Below, in pieces: positions 38,301-47,200 of a stretch of DNA of 64,000 nucleotides. The position numbers were made by a program, and so were the translations under genes. Under the pieces are notes generated by a model. The model worked only from the letters and a program-made list of their open reading frames with translations, ran no database searches and was not told where the DNA came from. Origin of the DNA: a candidate division TM6 bacterium GW2011_GWF2_43_87 (lineage in GTDB: Bacteria > Babelota > Babeliae > Babelales > Babelaceae); assembly GCA_001000065.1 (NCBI GenBank), contig LCGZ01000002.1:124001-188000 (forward strand). Reading direction: 5' to 3'. Numbering within the stretch: the stretch's first letter is position 1; each line of letters begins with the position of its first letter.

Positions 38301-38999
38301 AATGGCAACATGCTTATACCTGGAATTGATACTCTCCATACCATTACACTAAACACTGGCGGTGGTAATTCAGGCATTATCTACGCAAACAAATTCGCTG
38401 ACATCTTCGGAGTTAGCGATTTTGATCGGATAAATCTTGCTTTCAACTACTATGACACAACTCCTTCTGGCGTAGCCCCTTCCTCGTATACTATTCCAAA
38501 TGCTGGCTATGGAACAGCACAAATAACGCTTGGACCAGACGGAGTAACCGGTGGTGCAATCACAATGGGAACCAGCTCAGCGAATAATGCTGTCCCAACA
38601 GCACGCATGACCATCAGAGCAAGTGGTAACGTCGAAATCTACAACAACCTCGCACTTGGAGCCAGCAGCAACAGATACGCACCCGCAGTACCACTCGCAG
38701 CCGCTAGCACACCATTAATTCAATATGCAGTAGTCGATGCAGCTGGTGCTATCCTAAGGGCTTCTAATGGTGTAACTTGTAATCACCCTAGTCAAGGGAT
38801 TTACGACTTCACCTTCGCGACTGCCTTTTCAGCAGCCCCTATTGTAGTCGCTACTGCAGCAACTGGTGCTTATCTTGCCTGCACAACCGGTAGTACTACA
38901 AGCACCTGTCAAATATCAGTCTATAATTTCCCTAACACTACTATACCACTTACAGGACTTGCAGATGGGGCCTGTCACATCATAGCCATCGGAGTTTAA
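35391..38999 (+). CDS. Large exported fibre-like repeat protein
   Basis: 1202 residues. Signal peptide (about 1-23, ending T-A-R-A), a helical N-terminal part (to ~150), a Pro-rich hinge with C-G-C, then many Gly/Thr-rich units of the type V-G-A-T-T-G-G-L-H-V-G-G-T and A-P-G-D-N-N-L-L-V-D-G-T. Two ~190-residue copies of a YadA-head-like beta-roll follow (N-T-A-L-G, N-T-F-L-G-x-G-A-G, I-V-I-G-S-G), and a C-terminal globular domain (Q-G-I-Y-D-F-T-F). The pattern resembles trimeric adhesin heads and phage tail fibres; there is no YadA-type barrel anchor. AAGGAG eight bases before ATG 35391 decides against GTG 35382. Likely a surface or secreted fibre (inference). Confidence 0.75.
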   Translation: MQHLSRSILCAFALLCGVLTARADNDIRIPLANEEIQEIVSSKQEFLFVGAELSPIMEAVSKVAALATTEDSTSSISEFQARMNHGCKTASKQLTANTIEEASRILNVRHNAVKNDDDVALLAGQLDKAREMIAQDALLIKVETSEELRAPRPPLEPGVTPNVGLPNPGPETTCGCDLPRDVNIINDLHVGGNATIEGSLIIVGPVIFHDDLILQPTAPDTSIALIYNDNAGNELARVYTPSAGPNGGIVISTDGGVTENFRVEETGGNVAITNSLLVGTTAGGLTVGSSTLAADNDLRVEGNAYVGATTGGMHVGGTTAPGDNNLIVDGTSLLVGNVTADADAYVGAISGGLHVGGISAPGDNNLLVDGTSTTVGNTYAGSTGLGGLTVGSTTAAGNTNLRVEGDAYVGATTGGLHVGGTSAPGDNNLLVDGTSTTVGNGYIGSTGLGGLTVGSTTAAGAQNLRVEGTTTLVGGITLVGDVTADANVYVGAVSGGLHVGGISAPGDNNLLVDGTSTTVGNTYAGSTGLGGLTVGSTTAAGNTNLRVEGTSVLLGDVTLSSNLNLAAATVVNKNAVLFIHDTGPIPVTNIFVGGAAGNLTLTGGENSGFGVGALAALINGTFNTGIGRRALQLVDTGIDNTALGALAGEFITSGSGNTVLGRDAGNALITGSDNTFLGRGAGSSISTSHNNIMIGSGNIGIFGEANTIRIGTGSTPSTSCYIGGVNVSDGANPLNLVGINPTNARLATSTTGGFTLTGDLGITGNLNLATATVVNKNSNRWIHSSGGSSNIFVGENAGTLTPGVGPNTALGAGSLGSIALGSGNTAVGYQALNASINGNNNTAIGDQALKLATGNENTAVGNVAGTAITNGTQNVLLGKGAGNALNTGSNNTFLGYGAGSAITTTNNNIVIGSGVAGVLGDATTTRIGAATQTACYIGGVDVSDGATALNIVGIDTNNKLATSTTGTFSLNGNMLIPGIDTLHTITLNTGGGNSGIIYANKFADIFGVSDFDRINLAFNYYDTTPSGVAPSSYTIPNAGYGTAQITLGPDGVTGGAITMGTSSANNAVPTARMTIRASGNVEIYNNLALGASSNRYAPAVPLAAASTPLIQYAVVDAAGAILRASNGVTCNHPSQGIYDFTFATAFSAAPIVVATAATGAYLACTTGSTTSTCQISVYNFPNTTIPLTGLADGACHIIAIGV
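36230..37045 (+). repeat. Internal coding repeats of the fibre gene
   Basis: Near-identical blocks recur in the same frame. For example, about 130 bases from 36475 and about 130 bases from 36902 differ at only a few positions (both encode A-P-G-D-N-N-L-L-V-D-G-T then Y-A-G-S-T-G-L-G-G-L), with a third related block from about 36660. They fit unequal recombination within the gene. Confidence 0.85.
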
Positions 39000-39031
39000 C
39001 CCCTCTTAAAACCTAGTTAAGCACTTAAACT

Positions 39032-39065
39032 GCGGGGCGTTCTGGAAAAATCCAGAACGCCCCGC
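39032..39065. terminator. GC-rich hairpin after the fibre gene
   Basis: A perfect 14-bp stem GCGGGGCGTTCTGG / CCAGAACGCCCCGC with loop AAAAAT. It lies between convergent genes but has no clean T-run on either side, so it may act as an RNA 3'-end protector as much as a terminator. Confidence 0.6.
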
Positions 39066-39106
39066 GCTACTTTAGTAATTATGTCTGACCGATTATTTAG
39101 TCACTC

Positions 39107-39754
39107 TTAAAGTTTCTTGCACTCACCCTTTAATACCTCAAACTCAGCCGCATACGAACGGGCAATTTTTTCACTCATAATCACCACTACATTTTCTCGA
39201 TTATGCTTTGCCGCAGCCTTGGTGAAATTAAACGATCCAGTCCACACTGCCATGCCACCCACTAAAGAGGAATAGCAGATCAAAAATTTATTGTGCATTA
39301 TCGAAAACCGACTGGTCAACTTAAGAGAAGGGTCGGGATACACATAAACCGGAATACCTGCAGAATGCAGTTTAACCACCTGCCCCGTCCTTGTATCTAA
39401 TCCTCCAGAGTCCACCACAATCTCAATTGCAACTCCCCGCTCATGCGCCGCAATAAGCTCTTTTGCAAGGTCCAAGTCCGTTAGCTTAAAAGCAGCCAGT
39501 TGGAGCTTTTTCTTTTCAGTCATAACCAAGCCTAATAATACCGGCTTTAAATCACTGCGTGGGGCAAAGAATTCTGCCACCTGACAATCTATGCATACCG
39601 ATTCAAGGGTATGCTTTGCACGCTCAATGATATCTACTTGCCGATCTTTAACACACCGCGAGCGCCCTAAAAATGGTTTTTGCAATGCAGCAGCTACTAT
39701 GCCCACAAAGCATATAATGACATACCACAGAAGTCGTAACTCTGAACGTCTCAT
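39107..39754 (-). CDS. Anchored phospholipase D-fold protein (single HKD motif, Asp missing)
   Basis: 215 residues. N-terminal anchor (about 8-25), then a PLD-fold domain with one HKD-like motif: I-M-H-N-K-F-L-I-C-Y ... G-S-F-N-F-T ... N-R-E-N. His and Lys of HxK are present but the Asp four residues after the Lys position is replaced by Tyr; the following G-S-x-N and E-N are kept. Single-HKD proteins of this size (Nuc, mitoPLD/Zucchini) act as dimers on nucleic acids or phospholipids. Export and the missing Asp leave activity uncertain. Convergent with the fibre gene, divergent from rlmB. Confidence 0.78.
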   Translation of the reverse strand: MRRSELRLLWYVIICFVGIVAAALQKPFLGRSRCVKDRQVDIIERAKHTLESVCIDCQVAEFFAPRSDLKPVLLGLVMTEKKKLQLAAFKLTDLDLAKELIAAHERGVAIEIVVDSGGLDTRTGQVVKLHSAGIPVYVYPDPSLKLTSRFSIMHNKFLICYSSLVGGMAVWTGSFNFTKAAAKHNRENVVVIMSEKIARSYAAEFEVLKGECKKL

Positions 39755-39850
39755 AGTTGTCTCATGGTTGTATAAAAGCTCCCTTTATGTAATACTTTTT
39801 GCATACTCCACAATTTCTCTCCATGCCCCCTTTACCATAGTGCGAAAGTT

Positions 39851-40582
39851 ATGAAAAGAAAAGAACAAACCGAACAGACCGTTGTATTTGGCATCCACCC
39901 TATCCTAGAACTGCTTAGAGCCAAGCGCAGACACCTCAGCAGACTCTATACTACCGATCCAGCGCCTCGAGCATTTGAACAGATAAAAAGACTTATACCT
40001 GCACACATCCCTGTTTCATTTATCAGCCATGACGCTCTAAGTAAAATTGCAGGAACAGAGGAACATCAGGGATTTGCGGGACTTACTACACCCTTTAGCT
40101 TTCGCAAAAAACCTTTCACCCCTGATAAAACACCCTTCATTGTCCTAATTGATAGTGTCCAAGACACCCGCAATCTAGGGGGAATTATTCGATCGGTCTA
40201 CTGCACCGGAGCTAACGGACTCGTTTTGGCCGGTCGGCAATCGGCTCCCATTAATGGCTCAACCTGCAAGGCATCCGCAGGGTTGTTGGAGCACTTAGAA
40301 ATTTACCAAGCCCCTACGGCCTTTCACGCCGCCCTAGAGTTAAAAAAGTCTGGGTATTCGCTTTATATGGGTGCTCTAAATGGGAAAAAGGCAACGGACG
40401 TTGATTTTAAACCACCGCTATGTATTGTGATTGGCAATGAATCGACAGGGATTGCGCCTGAGCTTTTAAGGATGGGAACCGTGGTTACACTTGAGCAAAA
40501 GACGCCGGATATTTCGTACAATGCTTCCGTCGCTGCGGGTATTCTACTTTTCCTTGCTGCAACCAAAAATCGGTTTATTTAA
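39851..40582 (+). CDS. rlmB: TrmH/SpoU-family 2'-O-ribose methyltransferase (RlmB-like)
   Basis: 243 residues. An N-terminal substrate-binding domain (V-V-F-G-I-H-P-I-L-E-L-L) precedes the SPOUT domain. SpoU motifs are visible: Q-D-T-R-N-L-G-G-I-I-R-S (motif 1), I-V-I-G-N-E-S-T-G-I (motif 2) and I-S-Y-N-A-S-V-A-A-G-I-L-L-F (motif 3, where most members read S-L-N-V-S-V-A). It is expected to methylate 23S rRNA G2251. The ATG at 39851 has only a weak GAAAG. The related tRNA methylases of the same fold are an alternative. Confidence 0.85.
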   Translation: MKRKEQTEQTVVFGIHPILELLRAKRRHLSRLYTTDPAPRAFEQIKRLIPAHIPVSFISHDALSKIAGTEEHQGFAGLTTPFSFRKKPFTPDKTPFIVLIDSVQDTRNLGGIIRSVYCTGANGLVLAGRQSAPINGSTCKASAGLLEHLEIYQAPTAFHAALELKKSGYSLYMGALNGKKATDVDFKPPLCIVIGNESTGIAPELLRMGTVVTLEQKTPDISYNASVAAGILLFLAATKNRFI

Positions 40583-40592
40583 GGGCCATCTC

Positions 40593-40622
40593 TTGACCCA
40601 GAACCCTCAAAAATACTATACC
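40593..40622 (+). promoter_or_regulatory. Promoter of the ftsQ-like/ftsA unit
   Basis: TTGACC (40593-40598), 18-base spacer, TATACC (40617-40622). Transcription near 40629 leaves a ~40-base leader to ATG 40670, supporting that start over the TTG at 40637. Confidence 0.5.
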
Positions 40623-40669
40623 TTACTATAGGGGCTTTGAAGAAATGCATGGGGTTAGGGGGACCGACC

Positions 40670-41374
40670 ATGGGGTATGGATGTCACACGTACATTGTCT
40701 TGGCAATTACACTCTGCACTACGGGAATAGCACAAACACCTTTGTGTGTAATGGAACCAGATTCATTTTTGGACGAGGCGTTCCAAGAACGTCTCTTAAT
40801 TTGTACTAATCAGCTTATTTCACAAGGAAAATCGGCTAATGACCTACTGCAGCTATTTATTAAAGAGCTGCCATCACTACAAACCATAACCGTAGAAAAA
40901 AAAGGTAATGGCAAAATCTTTGTACGGGTAAAACATGCCCGACCATGGATAAAAATCATCTGTCATAATCAGACGCCTTGCATTCTCTGCAAATCAGGGG
41001 CCTACACCCCCTATGCACGCTACAAAGAAGACATTGTTTCATCTCTACCAACACTAGAAATTGATCCGGCATCATTTGCGCAACACCAAACTCTTATTTA
41101 CTCTTGGCTAACCTCTCTTCCCGACCGTTTTTTTGAGCGTTTTTCTGTGGTATGGCAAACACCTCACGCTCTTTTTATAACGGACCAAAACCATCCAAAA
41201 CTTACACTGCTAGCCACCACCGACACCCCTATAACCAAACAAACAAATAACATCATACACGAGCTTTCCACTCTCATAGCACAGACGTCTGAGACTCAAC
41301 AATGGTTAGCTGATCTGCGATTTAGGGGGCAGGTAGTTCTTTCAAAACAGGTAAAAAAGGGGGATGAAAAATGA
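40670..41374 (+). CDS. Divergent FtsQ/DivIB-like division protein (candidate)
   Basis: 234 residues. A hydrophobic N-terminal segment (about 7-25) is followed by a periplasmic region. The stretch L-P-S-L-Q-T-I-T-V-E-K-K with V-R-V-K-H-A-R-P-W resembles the POTRA part of FtsQ, and W-L-A-D-L-R-F-R-G-Q-V-V-L near the C-terminus resembles its typical D-L-R-F-x-x-Q-I-V end. The gene overlaps ftsA by four bases (ATGA), exactly where ftsQ sits in dcw clusters. Similarity is weak, so the call rests mostly on position, topology and the tail. ATG 40670 follows AGGGGG by seven bases. FtsQ links early and late division proteins. Confidence 0.55.
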   Translation: MGYGCHTYIVLAITLCTTGIAQTPLCVMEPDSFLDEAFQERLLICTNQLISQGKSANDLLQLFIKELPSLQTITVEKKGNGKIFVRVKHARPWIKIICHNQTPCILCKSGAYTPYARYKEDIVSSLPTLEIDPASFAQHQTLIYSWLTSLPDRFFERFSVVWQTPHALFITDQNHPKLTLLATTDTPITKQTNNIIHELSTLIAQTSETQQWLADLRFRGQVVLSKQVKKGDEK

Positions 41375-42606
41375 AAAAACGTTTAACACCATCAAACACG
41401 CTTGTAGCAATCGATGTCGGGACCACTAAAATTTGTGTATTAGTGGCACAAAAGGTCGGGAACAACCTATGCGAAATAATTGGCATAGGTCGCTCAGTTT
41501 CTCACGGTCTCTCACGAGGCGTTGTTGTTGATGTTGCCCCTGCCGTACATGCCATCAAGGCCGCAGTACAAGAGGCAGAATTAATGGCCGGATGCAGTTT
41601 AGAATCAGCCTATGTTGGCATATCAGGCGCACACATATCGGCCCATTGTTCAACGGGCATGGTTCCTATTAAACAGGGGCTTATTCGTGAGCATGACGTA
41701 AATCGCGTATTAGCCGCAGCTCGCGCCATACCACTACCAGAAGATGAACAGATTATTCATTCAGTATCACAGCAATTTATAATCGATGGCAAGCACCCGG
41801 TCCGAGATCCCCTTAACATGCATGGAGTACGCCTTGAATGCAAAGCCCATATCATAACCGGCAACATCACCCTTGTTAAAAACCTTATCATGTGCTGTCA
41901 AGCGGCCGGAGTAAAAGTGCGCGACATCATACTTGAGCCTATTGCATCGGCCGAGGCAGTTTTAAGTCCTGATGAACAGGAACTGGGAGTCGGAATTTTA
42001 GATATTGGGGGCGGCACCTCAGATTTTGCAATCTATCAACGCGGCAGCATACGCCATACCAAAATTTTCTCCATTGCAGGCAATCTATTTACTAACGATA
42101 TTGCACTCTGTCTGCGCACCACACGCGATGAAGCAGAACGCATTAAAAAAGAGATGGGTACCGTTATTCCAACCGCTACGGCCAATGAATTTATAGAATT
42201 TAAGAGCATAGATGAGTCCGAAATAAAAACTGCAACTACGCACGATCTTTCATCCATACTTAACGCCCGCGCCGAGGAACTTTTAACAGCCGTTAATGAA
42301 GAAATCTCGCGCTTTAACTTAATGCCTCTTATGCCGGCAGGACTTGTATTAACCGGAGGAGGGGCTTTGCTTAAAGGGCTAGCTACTCGCTCTCAACAGA
42401 TTCTTGGAACATCAGTCCGAACCGGAAATCCACGCGCGCTTTCAGCATTTAAAGAAGAACTTTCACATCCACTCTATGCAACCAGCTACGGATTATTACT
42501 GTACGCCCTAAAACAGAGTGCTCAATCATCACGAGCCGATGGCACTACACCCGTAGTCAGCCGCATTTTCTGGCGCATGAAATCATGGGTTGCAGAACTC
42601 TTTTAA
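41371..42606 (+). CDS. ftsA: Cell division protein FtsA
   Basis: 411 residues of the actin-like ATPase fold: V-A-I-D-V-G-T-T-K-I (phosphate 1), G-I-L-D-I-G-G-G-T-S-D (phosphate 2), L-V-L-T-G-G-G-A-L-L (adenosine). The 1C domain (S-A-Y-V-G-I-S-G-A-H-I) is present. The C-terminus S-R-I-F-W-R-M-K-S-W-V-A-E-L-F is a good amphipathic membrane-targeting helix. FtsA tethers FtsZ to the inner membrane. It overlaps the ftsQ-like gene by four bases, and is separated from ftsZ by a 400-base repeat region with its own promoter. Confidence 0.96.
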   Translation: MKKRLTPSNTLVAIDVGTTKICVLVAQKVGNNLCEIIGIGRSVSHGLSRGVVVDVAPAVHAIKAAVQEAELMAGCSLESAYVGISGAHISAHCSTGMVPIKQGLIREHDVNRVLAAARAIPLPEDEQIIHSVSQQFIIDGKHPVRDPLNMHGVRLECKAHIITGNITLVKNLIMCCQAAGVKVRDIILEPIASAEAVLSPDEQELGVGILDIGGGTSDFAIYQRGSIRHTKIFSIAGNLFTNDIALCLRTTRDEAERIKKEMGTVIPTATANEFIEFKSIDESEIKTATTHDLSSILNARAEELLTAVNEEISRFNLMPLMPAGLVLTGGGALLKGLATRSQQILGTSVRTGNPRALSAFKEELSHPLYATSYGLLLYALKQSAQSSRADGTTPVVSRIFWRMKSWVAELF

Positions 42607-42607
42607 A

Positions 42608-42650
42608 CCAGGGTCTATGACCCTGGACCTATAAGGGCCGTAGGCCCTTA
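42608..42650. repeat. Paired-hairpin intergenic repeat, copy C
   Basis: Hairpin CCAGGGTC-tat-GACCCTGG (42608-42626) followed by TAAGGGCC-gta-GGCCCTTA (42632-42650), immediately after the ftsA stop. Same order and orientation as copy B; could also terminate the ftsA transcript. Confidence 0.75.
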
Positions 42651-42704
42651 ACCCACTACTTTTGTCCCAGATCACGACGAAGTGCAACGCACGAAGGCGG
42701 ATTG

Positions 42705-42776
42705 CCAAGAGCGCGGGAACGCCGTGCTCTTGGTTGGCCTGTGGGCAGAGAATTTTTTGCAAAAAATTCTCTGCCC
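42705..42776. repeat. Long palindromes in the ftsA-ftsZ gap
   Basis: CCAAGAGC/GCTCTTGG (42705-42733) and a 16-bp perfect stem GGGCAGAGAATTTTTT / AAAAAATTCTCTGCCC with a 2-base loop (42743-42776). The latter resembles 29107-29141. The gap 42607-42940 contains these repeats and no credible gene; open frames here on both strands run through the palindromes. Confidence 0.8.
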
Positions 42777-42865
42777 AACAAAACACACCCCTCACTAATG
42801 GTCTCAGCAAAAAACGAAACCCAAGTCCTCCGTCGCGCTTGGCATGACAAAGGGTAAGAGAAAAG

Positions 42866-42910
42866 GGTCCAGGGTTTATAACCCTGGTGGGGCTAGGGGC
42901 AACGCCCCTA
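42866..42910. repeat. Paired-hairpin intergenic repeat, copy B
   Basis: GTCCAGGGTTTATAACCCTGG (stem-loop 42869-42887) followed by TAGGGGC-aac-GCCCCTA (42894-42910). Reverse complement aligns with copy A near leuS: both read TAGGG...CCCTA, six bases, CCAGG...CCTGGACC. Confidence 0.75.
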
Positions 42911-42940
42911 ATAAAGTCACAGACCCTGGTAAGGAAAAAG

Positions 42941-42968
42941 TTGTCATGCACCCCCACTCTATGATACT
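42941..42968 (+). promoter_or_regulatory. Promoter of ftsZ
   Basis: TTGTCA (42941-42946), 16-base spacer, GATACT (42963-42968), 40 bases upstream of the ftsZ ATG. It would allow ftsZ to be expressed separately from ftsA. Confidence 0.5.
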
Positions 42969-43008
42969 GTTCTGTTTGAAAATTTCTTAACAAAAGGAGA
43001 AGCCTTTT

Positions 43009-44202
43009 ATGTTCGAATTTATTGAAAGACAAGATACCCAAAACACATCATGTGCACGGATAAAGGTTATAGGGATTGGTGGAGCAGGAGGCAATACTAT
43101 AAACAGTATGATTGCATCAGGATTCGAGCATGTTGAATTTATAGTCGCCAATACAGACACTCAAGCGCTTGAGCGCTCCAAAGCGACCCACATAATCAAA
43201 CTAGGTTCTAAGCTTACTAAAGGACTTGGAAGTGGTGCAAACCCTGAAGTAGGACGTAGAGCTACTGAAGAAGATTTAGATGCTATAAACGAACATCTGG
43301 ACGATGCGGATATAGTCTTTTTAACCGCAGGATTAGGAGGTGGTACGGGCACAGGAGGTATGCCGGTTGTTGCTCGTTCCTTACGCGAGCGCGATATTCT
43401 CTCTGTTGCGGTAGTTACTAAACCCTTTTCTTTTGAAGGCAAGCGGCGCATGCGTGTAGCAGAGGAAGCCTTGCAGCAACTAAAATCCACCGTAGACTGC
43501 CTAATTGTAATACCCAATCAAAAGCTTATTGAAATATCCACAGAAAAAATTGCTCTGCTTGAAGCCTTTGAAATGGTTAATGGATTTATAGGACAGTTTG
43601 TGCGCAGCATCTCAGAGATTATAACACGGCATGGCCACATAAATGTGGATTTTGCTGATATACAGTCTATTATGCGTCACTCGGGCACGGCAGTAATGGG
43701 TTCGGGCCGAGCAAGCGGAGAAAACCGTGCCGAAGAAGCGACTATAAAAGCTATCTCATCACCACTTCTTGAAGAACAGGGTGTTAAGGGCGCTCGAGGC
43801 GTACTGATAAATATTACAGGCAGTTCAAACATTGGATTGCATGAAGTCAGTTCTGCAGCCCAACTTATTTATGATCAGGCAGATGAGGATGCAAGCATAG
43901 TTTTAGGATCGGTTATTGATGATAGCCTAGGTGATGAAATTTCTGTCACCATAATTGCAACGGGGTTTGGGCCACAACCTGAAGCACAAGCAACTCCTAC
44001 TATTCCAACATTACATGTTAAACCAAGCGTACCTGAGATACAGATGGTTGCTAAGCCAGCAGTAACCATAAAAAGGGAAGAGACTAAGGTGGCAACCTCT
44101 TCGGCGATGATCACAACGGCACCACTGTCCCCAGAAGAGCTATTAGAAGTCCCCGCCATGTTGCGAAAAAATTCCAGCCACGAACAACAAAAAAGTTCAT
44201 AG
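43009..44202 (+). CDS. ftsZ: Cell division protein FtsZ
   Basis: 397 residues. The tubulin signature G-G-G-T-G-T-G-G lies at residues 110-117, with the nucleotide-binding G-I-G-G-A-G-G-N near the N-terminus, N-T-D-T-Q-A-L and the T7 loop region N-V-D-F-A-D-I. FtsZ polymerises with GTP into the division ring. The conserved C-terminal FtsA/ZipA-binding peptide is only loosely matched (E-V-P-A-M-L-R-K-N near the end reads like the usual I/V-P-A-F-L-R-x). AAAAGGAGA precedes the ATG. Its presence, with FtsA, shows a conventional divisome. Confidence 0.97.
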   Translation: MFEFIERQDTQNTSCARIKVIGIGGAGGNTINSMIASGFEHVEFIVANTDTQALERSKATHIIKLGSKLTKGLGSGANPEVGRRATEEDLDAINEHLDDADIVFLTAGLGGGTGTGGMPVVARSLRERDILSVAVVTKPFSFEGKRRMRVAEEALQQLKSTVDCLIVIPNQKLIEISTEKIALLEAFEMVNGFIGQFVRSISEIITRHGHINVDFADIQSIMRHSGTAVMGSGRASGENRAEEATIKAISSPLLEEQGVKGARGVLINITGSSNIGLHEVSSAAQLIYDQADEDASIVLGSVIDDSLGDEISVTIIATGFGPQPEAQATPTIPTLHVKPSVPEIQMVAKPAVTIKREETKVATSSAMITTAPLSPEELLEVPAMLRKNSSHEQQKSS

Positions 44203-44251
44203 ATTATGCTTGAGGGGAGAGGTCGCATGGCTTCTCCCCTCACATTTTAAC

Positions 44252-47200
44252 TTAGTTTAAAATTACCCCAAAACTCTTAGCCCAGTCTTTTACCAACATG
44301 ATGAGCTCAGGCTTATCTTCAAATGCATCAAACAATTCGGGAATAGTCTTATTCATCACCAGCTTCTTACGCGTTTCAAGAGGCAACGAATCCATAACCT
44401 GTAAAAATTTCTTCAAAAATTGCTGCGGATCATCAGAAGAACGGGCACCTAAAAATATACTCCCTATGGCATTGTAACCTAATGTAGACTCCTGACCAAA
44501 AAGAACTGCCCTTTCTTTATTATTCAAAACATTAATTACAGCGAGCACACTCTCTGCGATGGCACTGCCAAAATTCCCAAGCGCCTTCATAACCATGTTT
44601 TGTCCGTCTTCAGCAACCTGCAATACTACTTTTGCCTGAACCTCTTGGGGCAATGTTTTAAAAACCTCGAATACCCTGAGAAACTCTTTATGCCCCTTGC
44701 ACATATAAAAAACAAGCAGATTCATTTCTGGTTCAGGATAGACCTTAAGAAAAAGGGTTTCCTTCTCTTCCTTACTTAAAACCTTCATGAGCAAGTTAAA
44801 CACCCTCAGGCTAGGATCAAAGCGAAAAACAAGATCTCCGCGGCCACTCGAGATTCCGAGCACTTCCAGCAACTGAGTGCTTGTAAGAACTTTGCTCATA
44901 ACTGCTAACAATGCCACGCCAGCACCAAGATACCCATCCCACTCAGTAGCCATATATGCAGCAGAACTCATTAAGCGCATAAAGACGGCATAGGGCTGCT
45001 CTCCTTCTTTATTTTTCAATAAAACTTGCTTAGCAAATTCCTTTTCTGGGAGATACTTTTGCAATAACGCAAGGAGCTCTTTCATGCCCACTTCATCCGG
45101 GGTTCCTACCATAAAAGCCATAATAAAGTTATTACCATTGATATCAACCTGGACGAGAGACTGTTCAAATTCCTCATTCGTCAAAAGTTCTTTACTAACT
45201 ATGAAAAAATTTCTAATCGCCTCCGCATCACCATGTTGCACAACATCAAACCATAACGTCGTTTTGCCTCCACCATCAAGAAACAGCTGCCGCGTTTTTT
45301 CTTTCCCCAAAACTGTTTGCATTTTATTAATAAGTGGTTGCAAGTTACGCCCTCCAGAACTCGTAGACGCTAGCTCTATAAGTCCTGGTGCTAACAAATT
45401 TTTTTCCATCGTTTCTTTAGAAAACCATTCACTTATTAACTTACATACAAGCTCAAATACAGTTTTATCCCCACTTTTAATCGCAGTCTCTATCCATGAC
45501 AGTTCATGTCCCCATAAAACCTTTAAATCATCATTCTTAAACGATTGAAGCCGAAGTACGAATGGAACAAAAAGTGCCTCATAGTTAATGATATTTCCCA
45601 TATCATCCCAACGCATGTCATTTTCAGGCCATTGAACACACCCCTTAAACTTATCTACTTCAAAAAAGAATGGAGCAAGTATCGCATCGGCTATTGCTTT
45701 GTCACCCAAAAAATTACTTGCCGCTTTACCAAGTCTATTAAGCTCACCAAAGTCCCTCTCTACCAAGTGAAACTTAGCCGTAATCATTTTTATTGACTCA
45801 ACATAAAAATCTTTATTTTTCGGATGCGCGGTTGCTTGAGTAGCCAACTGTTTTATAGCCCCAAGCTTACGGCTATTCATCGCCCAATTTCCACGATAAA
45901 AAAATGACTGGTTTACTGCATCAAGCGCCTTCGACTTCGTCACAGCTAAATCAAATGCATGTGCAATGAGTAAGCAGACCTCCGGGTTGACCACAGCTGC
46001 AAAAAGTTGATCTTGCCACACTGTTTTTATTTCTTCCGCAACACGTGACCAGAAAAGTGTAATAAACGCATGCAGCCCCCTATTCAATTGCACGACAAAG
46101 GCACGCTCTCCACTCACCACAATATTCAGTTCATCATTGGCACCTTTTGAGTAAATAATACGCTCAAAAGGGTTTTTATTACTCAAGGTTGAAATATAGT
46201 TGGCTTCAAAGCCTTCACTAAGGAGTTCCTGGCCAAGATCGACCTCTTTGAATAGATCAAGGCCACACAGATAATTCATGAGAATTATAAAACTATGCAC
46301 GTAGGGCACAAGCTCATAACCAAATAGACCGCTGCTTGGCGTGAAAGCGTGATATTTCATATCCCCTATAGTTAGAACGTTTTCGTAAAAACCTTTTTCA
46401 TTGACATCCTTTTTATCAAGCAGAGGGCTAGCGTCAGGCAAACAGACTAGAAAGGGTCCTTGCTTAGGACGAGCTTCGTAGAGCTTTTTTCCCTTTTTGT
46501 CATACAGATCTCTATACGTTGCGTAGGGAATATTATTCTTTATAACCCGGTCAAGCCACGCCGTTTCCAGAATATCACTCTCCAAATCAGAAGAAGTGTA
46601 GGGCTTTAAAAACTCACCATCTTTTTTACCAGAAAAGTCTTGATAAAAGACAGAAATCTCTTTCAACACCGTTGGCACTGTCTCCTCAAGTTTTTTTGCT
46701 GAAAACAAGCCTGTATCCTTATCATACGCAACAATATTAAACACATTACGCAGCGTAGATTCAAAACAATCGGGAAAATGAACTCCCCTAACTACTTGCG
46801 AAGTAACATTCTTGTATTCAAATAAAGGCGGAAGATCCGAAGTTATCCAATTCATTAGGACACCTGCGCACAACGTCTCTTCTAACTTTTCAAAACTAAA
46901 AGTATCGCTTGCAGATAGGACAACCGTTTTTTCAGTGGGCAACTCACTGCCGAACTTTTCCTGAGCCCATTTACTCTGTTGCGAGGGATCCGTCCCCTTA
47001 AGCTTTTCTTGACAAAGTCCTTTAAAAAACATGCTCAAATCGGTTCTGCCTTCGGCCTTTTTATTCACAAACGCATATATAAAATAGAGCACCAAATGTT
47101 CAGGATAAAGCGGTACATTGTTCACTCCCCAGTAATTGCACTCATCCAAAGCTGCTACAAGCTCTTTTACAAATTCTTTATAGATATCTTTAAGCTTTTG

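Noticed and set aside
42583-43041. Minus-strand frame of 152 codons, and 61-64-codon frames, in the ftsA-ftsZ gap
   Set aside because: They run through perfect palindromes and into the 5' end of ftsZ; the translations have no protein-like pattern. The region is explained as intergenic repeats and a promoter.
43009-44202. Chlamydial origin of the window
   Set aside because: A full FtsZ and FtsA are present; Chlamydiae lack FtsZ.
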